From: Desulfobacterales bacterium
GTDB taxonomy: Bacteria; Desulfobacterota; Desulfobacteria; Desulfobacterales; JAHIVH01
Assembly: GCA_020056645.1 (NCBI GenBank)
Contig: JAGVHJ010000544.1
Location: forward strand, 1 to 6,349
Reading direction: 5' to 3'
Length of the DNA: 6,349 nucleotides
The position numbers and the translations under genes were made by a program. Below the pieces are notes generated by a model. It did not search any database and had not been told where the DNA came from. It worked only from the letters and a program-made list of their open reading frames with translations. Positions 1 through 5,630 of the stretch are shown here, piece by piece (the stretch's first letter is position 1; every line of letters starts with the position of its first letter).

Positions 1-83
1 GATTGGAAACACCATTTTACAGATATCTCAGTCAACCGTAGTGCAGAATAGGTTTCCTAAACAGCATGTGAGGTACGTGGTTC

Positions 84-1226
84 ATGACCCGTTGTTTATA
101 TTGCCACTTCTGGGCTGACATTGATTCCAGCCCCACCCAGAGCGGATTAATCCGCGCCCTTGCCGATGAGGGAATAGAGATCGATCTTGTATATGAGACC
201 CGTGATTTCCTGCTCCCTCCCTGCCTGCCTGAAAACGTAAGACCTTTTCGTGTGGATAACTGGAGGGATTGCGCCGAGGAAGTGATGGCATATGTGGTAA
301 AGGAACATTTTGACAGGCAATATTCCTTTATCCTTGCGGTCGATGCCCAGGGGCTTGCCGTCGCCTTGCCGATCGAAAAACAGATGGGTATTCCCCTTGT
401 TTTTCTCTCATGCGAGCTCACATTCAGGGATGAACTTGAAAATTCAATCGATCACGCTCTAAAAGATATCGAAATCGAAGGGACACAACGCTCCAGCCTG
501 ATTATCATTCAAGACAAGGAGCGGGGCCGGCTTTTAGCGGAGGAAAATGGTCTTGATATGGGTAAATTCGTATTCCTTCCCAATGCCCCCGGAGATAAGA
601 GCCCTACAGGCGGGGAGAACTATTTGCGACTCAAGTTCGGCATTCCTCCCCAAAAAAAAATTGTGCTCCATGCCGGCAGCTTTGATGCCTGGACCTATGG
701 TCAGGAGTTGGTGGAATCGGCGCACATGTGGGACAATGGTTTCATTCTGGTGATCCATACAAGGCAGATTCCACACCAAGGGGATTTCATGTCTAAGTTG
801 ATCGATCAATGTGATCCCGAAAAAGTGCTCTTCTCATCCCAGCCGCTTCCGTTTGATGAGTATGGGAGGATAATAGAGTCCTGTGACATCGGACTGGTTC
901 TTTATAAAATATTCCCCACAAAATACACTCAAAAAAATCTGTTTCATATTGGGCTCAGTTCTGGGAAGCTCTCCTATTTCGCCCGCCATGCAAAGCCATT
1001 GGTCGCCAGTAATCTACCTGGTTTTCGTCGATTGTTCTCAATTTACAACAACGGGATCTGTGTCTCAAGTATTGAGGCCATTCACGATGCCCTCTTGACC
1101 GATTCATCGCAAATGATGACGATGGGAAAAAATAATCGCCTCTTTTTTGAGGAGCAATTGGATTTTGGCAAAAACATAGCAGCAGTTCTGCGCAAAATAA
1201 AGGCGCTCGTCTCCTCCCTGCCATGA
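84..1226 (+). CDS. GT-B-fold (GT4-like) glycosyltransferase
   Basis: The 380-residue protein is probably a cytoplasmic or membrane-associated glycosyltransferase that moves a sugar from a nucleotide-sugar donor to a growing glycan. The N-terminal half (about 1-185) has the acceptor-side Rossmann pattern, with SSPTQSGLIRALADEGIEIDLV near residues 15-35 resembling the usual helix of GT4 enzymes. The C-terminal half starts with a strand and glycine turn (IVLHAGSFD, about 192-200), a lead-in typical of GT-B donor domains. It then has a CDIGLVLY strand and, near residues 291-315, GKLSYFARHAKPLVASNLPGF, which corresponds to the GT4 donor-site segment. The usual EX7E glutamates are not obvious there, so the exact family is uncertain. 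ATG 84 is the first start after in-frame stops, and TGAGGT at 69-74 lies 9 nt upstream. The stop overlaps the next gene by 4 bp (ATGA), implying coupled translation. A run of nine A bases occurs at 652-660. Donor and acceptor cannot be deduced. Confidence 0.8.
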   Translation: MTRCLYCHFWADIDSSPTQSGLIRALADEGIEIDLVYETRDFLLPPCLPENVRPFRVDNWRDCAEEVMAYVVKEHFDRQYSFILAVDAQGLAVALPIEKQMGIPLVFLSCELTFRDELENSIDHALKDIEIEGTQRSSLIIIQDKERGRLLAEENGLDMGKFVFLPNAPGDKSPTGGENYLRLKFGIPPQKKIVLHAGSFDAWTYGQELVESAHMWDNGFILVIHTRQIPHQGDFMSKLIDQCDPEKVLFSSQPLPFDEYGRIIESCDIGLVLYKIFPTKYTQKNLFHIGLSSGKLSYFARHAKPLVASNLPGFRRLFSIYNNGICVSSIEAIHDALLTDSSQMMTMGKNNRLFFEEQLDFGKNIAAVLRKIKALVSSLP

Positions 1227-1930
1227 ATAGCTTTGCAGTCGCCACCAAAACAGAAATCGAATACTACAGGAAGAGCAGCCTATGCCATAATCTATGCGGC
1301 GAAAAACCATTTGGCTCACGCCATTGGGAGTACCCATGGGCCTTGGAAAGGAGCGGCCTCTTAAAGAAAAAAAACCAGCATGTTTTGGATATCGCACCGG
1401 ATTTAACCTTTCCCTATTCCCGTTTTCTGGAAAATGTGGGCCATCGTGTCACATTTATCGATTTGGAAAAAAAACAATGGTCCGATAAAGTGTTCTGGGG
1501 AATAGACGCAACCCACGCAGTAGCAAATTTTCATGTGATGGATGTCCGTCGGATGTCTTTTCCTGATGAGACGTTTGATACAATTTTTTGTATTAGTGTT
1601 CTGGAACATATTGTGTGCCCCACCCAGGATCCATATCACCCTCAACTGCATCAGATCTTCGACCCTTTGGCCGCTATCCCCGCTTTAAAGGAGATGCGGC
1701 GGTGTCTAAAAACCGGAGGCCGCCTCATCCTGACTGTGGATCACTATGGGGGACCGATATGGTCTTCTTTGTTTGCACGGTGGAATATCTTTTCGGATAT
1801 CGCCGTCACAGGGTTGATGAAAGAAAATCAATGGAATTTTGATTTCGATCACGCTTATTCAGATCCAGACACTTTCATCAGCGAATTTCACGGTCCATAC
1901 ATAACCCTGGGGTTCTGTCTGGAAAAATGA
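1223..1930 (+). CDS. Class I SAM-dependent methyltransferase (Methyltransf_11-like)
   Basis: This 235-residue protein has the order of elements of a Rossmann-fold methyltransferase. There is a first strand VLDIAPD (54-60), a second strand ending in an acidic residue (FID, D80) where the SAM ribose would bind, and a loop aspartate in MDV (D107). The strand-4 motif FDTIFCISVLEHI follows (118-130), then a long helix into LKTGGRLILTVD (162-173). The SVLEH motif is characteristic of small-molecule and sugar methyltransferases. The glycine-rich loop after strand 1 is unusual, reading APDLTFP in place of a GxGxG pattern. The protein therefore may bind SAM atypically or have lost activity. It probably methylates a sugar or related glycan intermediate, inferred from the glycosyltransferases on both sides. 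It overlaps both neighbours by 4 bp through ATGA junctions, so expression should be tightly coupled to them. Poly-A runs of eight occur at 1367-1374 and 1467-1474. Confidence 0.8.
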   Translation: MNSFAVATKTEIEYYRKSSLCHNLCGEKPFGSRHWEYPWALERSGLLKKKNQHVLDIAPDLTFPYSRFLENVGHRVTFIDLEKKQWSDKVFWGIDATHAVANFHVMDVRRMSFPDETFDTIFCISVLEHIVCPTQDPYHPQLHQIFDPLAAIPALKEMRRCLKTGGRLILTVDHYGGPIWSSLFARWNIFSDIAVTGLMKENQWNFDFDHAYSDPDTFISEFHGPYITLGFCLEK

Positions 1931-2739
1931 ATGTTCCCCGCGTCACCATTGTCGTTCCCTGCTTCAATCAGGCCTCTTACCTGCCGGCATGTGTGGATCA
2001 TTGCTTGTTTCAGACCTACCCCAATCTGGAAATCATCATCGTGAACGGCGGCTCCACCGACGGCACGCGGGCCTATCTCGACACGCTGGAGAAGCGGATA
2101 TCGGAAACCACTCTTTCTCCAGTGGCCTTCATGGATGGGGCGGGCGGCGTCGTTCGAGAGCCGGTTCTGGCCTATCCCCAGGGCAGGAACATTCACATCC
2201 TAAACTTCGATCATGACATCGGCGCCACACCCACCTATAATCAGGGGTTCAAGCGGGCTTCGGGGGAGTATTGCACCTATATCGTGGGGGACGATCTTCC
2301 CCATCCCCATATGATCGAAGAGCTGGCGGCCGCATTGGAATCGAGCGGGGCCGATTTTGTCTATTCGGATATGAACGTGGTGGATGATCATGGAAGGATT
2401 GTAAGACAGATGCGGCTTCCGGACTATTCCTTTGAAGCCTGTTTCGCCCGGTGGTACCACCTGGGCGTGAGCCATCTGTACCGGACCAAATGGCATGCCA
2501 TTGCGGGATTGATGGACACGGAGAATTACAAATCGGCCAATGACTATGATCACTATCTGCGATTCGCCATGAATGGGGCCCGGTTTCACCATGTGCCAAA
2601 AGTTTTGTATTCGGTTCGGCACCATGGTGACGACCGGAAGAGCGGCCAGCATACCAGCGCCGCCTATGAAAACCTGATCGAGGAGTCCAAACGGTGCGCC
2701 ATGAGGGCCCGGGAGTGGCTTTCCAGGCAATCGTTGTGA
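1927..2739 (+). CDS. GT2-family (GT-A fold) glycosyltransferase
   Basis: The 270-residue protein is a family 2 glycosyltransferase, an inverting enzyme that uses nucleotide-sugar and a divalent metal. The opening strand and loop VTIVVPCFNQASYL (6-19) and the NGGSTDGT segment (40-47) form the nucleotide-binding part. ATPTYNQGFKRASGEY (100-115) precedes the metal-binding GDD (121-123), standing in for the DxD motif. SANDYDHYLRF (203-213) corresponds to the catalytic-base region, with D206 in the expected place, and the C-terminal LYSVRHHGDDRKS is typical of the family. There is no predicted transmembrane helix, so it is probably a soluble enzyme acting at the inner face of the membrane on a lipid-linked or protein acceptor. 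Residues about 57-90 look like an insertion relative to minimal family members. The ATG lies within the previous stop (ATGA), implying translational coupling. The gene is visibly more GC-rich than the two before it. The transferred sugar is unknown. Confidence 0.88.
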   Translation: MNVPRVTIVVPCFNQASYLPACVDHCLFQTYPNLEIIIVNGGSTDGTRAYLDTLEKRISETTLSPVAFMDGAGGVVREPVLAYPQGRNIHILNFDHDIGATPTYNQGFKRASGEYCTYIVGDDLPHPHMIEELAAALESSGADFVYSDMNVVDDHGRIVRQMRLPDYSFEACFARWYHLGVSHLYRTKWHAIAGLMDTENYKSANDYDHYLRFAMNGARFHHVPKVLYSVRHHGDDRKSGQHTSAAYENLIEESKRCAMRAREWLSRQSL

Positions 2740-2766
2740 TGGCCTGCGAAGGATAGGCAATCGTGT

Positions 2767-3966
2767 ATGATGAAATCTGATTGGATATGCGAAGGAGTGA
2801 GGGCGTGTGACGCTGTTAACATTTGTCCAATAGATTTTCATTGGCTGAACATCCGTGAAATACCGGAGTTGACCGGTGCGCCCCGGATTGTGTTGTTCGG
2901 GGCCGGTGAAGGGTCAAGGGAGATGGCCGAGCATCTGAAAAACGCATCCGGCCAAGCCCGTATCATCGCCATCTGCGACAATGACCCGTCAATTCATGGT
3001 AAACGATTTCACGGCGCCGAAGTCATTCATCCGGCGCGGCTGAAATCGATTCCCTTCGATACCATCCTCGTCACCTCCATATCCGGAAGGGATCAGATCG
3101 CATCTCAGCTGGAGGAGATGGGTTTTAAACAGAATCGGGATTTCTACCTGGTGGGCCGCTATCCGGATTCGTATCTCCCGGCGATGGATCTGATCAAACG
3201 GGCCTATTTCAGTCGGACCCAACCAGGGGAGAATTCGGTTTGTCTAAACGTGGGACCCGGCGGGAGCTTTGGCCTTGAAATCCTTCTTTACTGTTATGGC
3301 TTCAACCGAGTTCTCTCAATCGACACCCATCGCTTTGGGGCCAACTATCCGGAGCTCTCTTCCGACTACCCTTCCAGGTATGCGGCCATTCGAACCTCCC
3401 TTTTGGCCATTTCAGATGAACCTTTCAGAAAAAAAGCCGTGGAAAGATTCGATTCTCTTTTTATCCGGAAAAATGATCAGCTCTTTTTTGACGACACAAA
3501 AATTGAGTTCCTCTACCCCATGAATATCTGCAACCTCTCGATTCCCGACAACTCCTGTGATTTTGTCTTTTCTTCGGGCGTACTCGAACATGTGGAGACC
3601 CCGGACGCCGCGGTTTCCGGAATCATGCGGGTGTTGAAAGAAGGCGGGGTCACATTGCACCGAATCATTACACGGGACCATCGATCCTTCTCCGCTGCTT
3701 CAGGCTGTCATGCCTTCTCATATAGGAACTACTCCAGGGAAGAATGGGCGGAAATAACGATGAAAAAATTTTACCAGAACCGGATCCTTCCCGTCGAATG
3801 GAAGGAGTTGTTCTTGCACTACGGCCTTTATATGGATCGATTTGAGATTGAAAATCGTGTTTCGATCGATACGGAAATGGCCGCCCAGTTCCATTCCGAT
3901 TTTCGCTTTTTTTCGAGACCGGACCTGGAAGCGGTCAATTGCGTCGTCGCTGGGTTCCGGCGGTGA
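2767..3966 (+). CDS. Fusion of Rossmann nucleotide-binding domain and SAM-dependent methyltransferase
   Basis: Two domains are visible in 399 residues. The first (about 38-130) begins with RIVLFGAGEGSREMAEHL, a strand and glycine-rich turn, followed by AICDNDPSIHGKRFHGAEVIHP. This is the nucleotide-binding pattern found in sugar-modifying and polysaccharide-biosynthesis proteins. The second (about 155-399) has a proper SAM-binding loop LNVGPGGSFG (160-169), acidic D186 after strand 2, a CDFVFSSGVLEHVETPD motif (264-280) and MRVLKEGG (287-294). The likely role is methylation of a sugar or glycan intermediate, with the N-terminal domain binding a nucleotide or cofactor; both are inferences from family resemblance and neighbours. 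The start is not certain. ATG codons stand at 2767 and 2770, but the nearest Shine-Dalgarno-like GAAGGA (2748-2753) is 13 nt away, while a stronger GAAGGAGTGAGGG lies inside the reading frame at 2791-2803 with no suitable start after it. The gap from the previous gene is 27 bp. Confidence 0.83.
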   Translation: MMKSDWICEGVRACDAVNICPIDFHWLNIREIPELTGAPRIVLFGAGEGSREMAEHLKNASGQARIIAICDNDPSIHGKRFHGAEVIHPARLKSIPFDTILVTSISGRDQIASQLEEMGFKQNRDFYLVGRYPDSYLPAMDLIKRAYFSRTQPGENSVCLNVGPGGSFGLEILLYCYGFNRVLSIDTHRFGANYPELSSDYPSRYAAIRTSLLAISDEPFRKKAVERFDSLFIRKNDQLFFDDTKIEFLYPMNICNLSIPDNSCDFVFSSGVLEHVETPDAAVSGIMRVLKEGGVTLHRIITRDHRSFSAASGCHAFSYRNYSREEWAEITMKKFYQNRILPVEWKELFLHYGLYMDRFEIENRVSIDTEMAAQFHSDFRFFSRPDLEAVNCVVAGFRR

Positions 3967-3992
3967 CGATTGACTTTTTACCTGCAAAATCA

Positions 3993-3997
3993 GTGAG
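3993..3997 (+). promoter_or_regulatory. Shine-Dalgarno-like GTGAG deciding the radical SAM start
   Basis: The sequence GTGAG lies 9 nt before ATG 4007 and only 3 nt before the in-frame TTG 4001. Normal spacing favours the ATG. The match is partial, so translation may also depend on coupling with the upstream gene. Confidence 0.45.
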
Positions 3998-4006
3998 CAG
4001 TTGAAT

Positions 4007-5329
4007 ATGAAACTCCTTCTTATCAACTCCCCGGTCCGTCTGGACGCGAAACCCAACTGCATTCCCTATGGACTTGCCACCATCGCAAGCGTGGTGAGAA
4101 ACCTGGGGCATGATGTAGAGATTTATGACATCAACGCCTTTCGGCATGGCCGAAAAGAAATTGTGTCTTACCTCTCGGGGAAAACCTGGGATGCCGTGGG
4201 TGTTTCCGGGTTGATCACCACATTCGCATTCCAGGAGTGGCTGATTCCAGAACTGAAGAAAATAAACCCGAAAGCGCCGGTGATTTCGGGAGGCGGACTG
4301 GCCACCTCAAACAGCAATCTTCTGTTTAAAAACACCCCGCTTGATATCGCCGTTTCCGGTGAAGGCGAAGAGACACTTCCCCTCCTTCTCGACGCCACCA
4401 GGGCCGGTGGTGATTTGAAAACCATCCGGGGAGTCTCCTATCGAACGAAAGAAGGAAACGTCGTCAGAAATCCCCATTCACAGAATATCCGTCATCTGGA
4501 CCCGCTTCCCCATCCGGCCTGGGATCTCCTTCCCACGGATATTTACCTGAAAAATCCCATCTGGGGCGGTTCGGCCAATAATTCATCGGGCTTTCGAACC
4601 GATATCCCTGTGAGACGGAGCATGAACGTCATTTCAAGCCGGGGATGCCCCTTTTCCTGCAACTATTGTTACCATCTCTTTGGCCGAGGGAGTTACCGGT
4701 TCCGGTCCGCCGAAAGTATGGTCAATGAAATCGAAACGCTCATCAAGCGATATGATGTTGACTTCATTGGCTTTGTAGATGACAACATGATGGCCGGAGA
4801 AGAACGTATTTATGAATTCTGCCGCATGATGATCGCAAAAAGGCTTCCGGTCGCATGGGGATGCCATGGGCGTGTTTCCAGCGCAACGCCTGGTGTGCTT
4901 GAAAAAATGGCCAGGGCCGGTTGTGTCTGGATTGGTTATGGCATCGAGTCCGGAAGCCAGAAAATCCTTGACGCCATGAAGAAAAAGACAACGGTCTCCC
5001 AGGCCCTCATGGCTATCACCGAAACCCGGAAAGCTGGGATTTTTCCCAATACCACCTTTATTTTCGGATATCCGGGCGAGACACGGGACACCATTCAGGA
5101 AACCATCGATTTTAAGTTACAAGCCTCCCTCGAATGCGGGTCCTTTTTCGCTACCCCCTATCCAGGAACCCCCCTCTATGCATCGGTCTCCCATTTGATC
5201 GCCGATGAGGAGTCCTTTATCCGCTCCCTGGGCGACGCCACCCAATTCACCGTCAACCTTACCCCCTTCGCCACCGAAGAACTCTTTGAACTCAAACGGA
5301 AAATGGATGCTAATATTCCGGTAATTTGA
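4007..5329 (+). CDS. B12-binding-domain radical SAM protein
   Basis: This 440-residue enzyme has an N-terminal cobalamin-binding-type Rossmann domain (about 1-130; MKLLLINSP, IPYGLATIASVVRNLGHDVEIYD, VSGEGEETL). The radical SAM domain follows, with the iron-sulfur cluster cysteines C214, C218 and C221 in RGCPFSCNYC. Other family signatures are FVDDNMM (257-262), GYGIESGSQ (310-318), FIFGYPGET (351-359) and PYPGTPL (384-390). Such enzymes make a 5'-deoxyadenosyl radical and often methylate or rearrange unactivated carbons. Here a glycan, lipid or peptide substrate is plausible from the neighbours but unproven. The DxHxxG cobalamin-ligand motif is not evident, as in many members of this class. 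An in-frame TTG at 4001 would add two residues; I prefer ATG 4007 because GTGAG at 3993-3997 is 9 nt from it and only 3 nt from TTG. It ends the tandem gene set, about 40 bp after the previous stop. Confidence 0.92.
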   Translation: MKLLLINSPVRLDAKPNCIPYGLATIASVVRNLGHDVEIYDINAFRHGRKEIVSYLSGKTWDAVGVSGLITTFAFQEWLIPELKKINPKAPVISGGGLATSNSNLLFKNTPLDIAVSGEGEETLPLLLDATRAGGDLKTIRGVSYRTKEGNVVRNPHSQNIRHLDPLPHPAWDLLPTDIYLKNPIWGGSANNSSGFRTDIPVRRSMNVISSRGCPFSCNYCYHLFGRGSYRFRSAESMVNEIETLIKRYDVDFIGFVDDNMMAGEERIYEFCRMMIAKRLPVAWGCHGRVSSATPGVLEKMARAGCVWIGYGIESGSQKILDAMKKKTTVSQALMAITETRKAGIFPNTTFIFGYPGETRDTIQETIDFKLQASLECGSFFATPYPGTPLYASVSHLIADEESFIRSLGDATQFTVNLTPFATEELFELKRKMDANIPVI

Positions 5330-5439
5330 GCCTTCATTGACCTCCCTTTCCCATTGATCGGCAAATTTTTCGTCTTTCCCATGGATGATCCCTTTACCCG
5401 CTCAATCCCTCCACACCCGCTTATTTTTTTCTAACAACC

Positions 5440-5462
5440 TAAAAATAAACGATTTATTTTTA
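5440..5462. terminator. AT-only inverted repeat, possible weak terminator
   Basis: TAAAAATAAA and TTTATTTTTA are exact reverse complements (10 bp) separated by CGA. The A-rich left arm and T-rich right arm could act as a terminator in either direction, and it lies about 110 bases after the radical SAM stop. The absence of GC pairs makes the hairpin weak, so the repeat could be merely AT-rich spacer. Confidence 0.3.
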
Positions 5463-5508
5463 TCGAACGCGGGACCTTCCGGGTCGTTTCCTACAACCAA
5501 ATCCTCTT

Positions 5509-5524
5509 TGGCATTTAAAATGCA
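5509..5524 (+). promoter_or_regulatory. Candidate sigma-54 (-24/-12) promoter
   Basis: TGGCATTTAAAATGCA matches the sigma-54 consensus TGGCAC-N5-TTGC with the essential GG and GC at the correct spacing. It departs from consensus at the last base of the first block and the first base of the second. Transcription would begin near 5535, giving a leader of roughly 95 bases before the motB-like ATG. Sigma-54 control of flagellar genes is common, which supports the reading. Inside it, GCATTT-A-AAATGC (5511-5523) is a perfect 6-bp inverted repeat, so an operator is an alternative explanation. No activator site was recognised upstream. Confidence 0.5.
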
Positions 5525-5617
5525 TAATAATATTTGAAAATTTCCAATGGATCGGTTGAATCATTCACCATTGATGGACGCCATGCCGGTAACGGATGAA
5601 GAAAATTAAAATGTTAT

Positions 5618-5622
5618 AGGAG
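5618..5622 (+). promoter_or_regulatory. Shine-Dalgarno AGGAG of the motB-like gene
   Basis: AGGAG stands 8 nt before ATG 5631, an ideal distance. It rules out the in-frame TTG at 5625, which would be only 2 nt away, and fixes the start of the following gene. Confidence 0.8.
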
Positions 5623-5630
5623 CTTTGTCC

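Larger units (their letters stand above)
5330..5630. other. Intergenic region between the glycan operon and the motB-like gene
   Basis: About 300 bases carry no convincing gene on either strand. The first 90 bases are pyrimidine-rich and include two similar short stretches (TTTCCCAT followed by GAT) near 5348 and 5377. A T-rich run at 5421-5430 and an AT-only inverted repeat at 5440-5462 could end transcription of the upstream operon. A candidate sigma-54 promoter sits at 5509-5524, followed by an AT-rich leader of about 100 bases and the ribosome binding site of the next gene. The change from densely packed genes to this gap marks an operon boundary. Confidence 0.75.

Noticed and set aside
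1..51. Possible C-terminal tail of an upstream gene (frame 1 open to TAG at 49-51, frame 3 to TAG at 39-41)
   Set aside because: An upstream operon member probably ends here, but the few codons available in each frame show no recognisable motif, so neither the frame nor the product can be chosen.
32..421. Open frame on the - strand opposite the first glycosyltransferase
   Set aside because: It overlaps a gene with clear family motifs and its own translation has no recognisable domain; it is a shadow frame. The same holds for the longer - strand frame at 2200-2841.
3967..4006. Possible cobalamin riboswitch before the radical SAM gene
   Set aside because: The gap is only 40 bases and lacks a B12-box-like sequence, so there is no room for one.
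5471..5489. Small GACC/GGTC hairpin followed by GTTTC
   Set aside because: Only four base pairs form and no T-run follows, too weak for a terminator.
5545..5573. CAATGG/CCATTG inverted repeat in the leader
   Set aside because: Six base pairs with a 17-base loop are within chance expectation and have no supporting context.
5574..5609. Eleven-codon open frame in the leader before the motB-like gene (ATG to TAA)
   Set aside because: It has no Shine-Dalgarno sequence and no run of regulatory codons, so a leader peptide is not supported.
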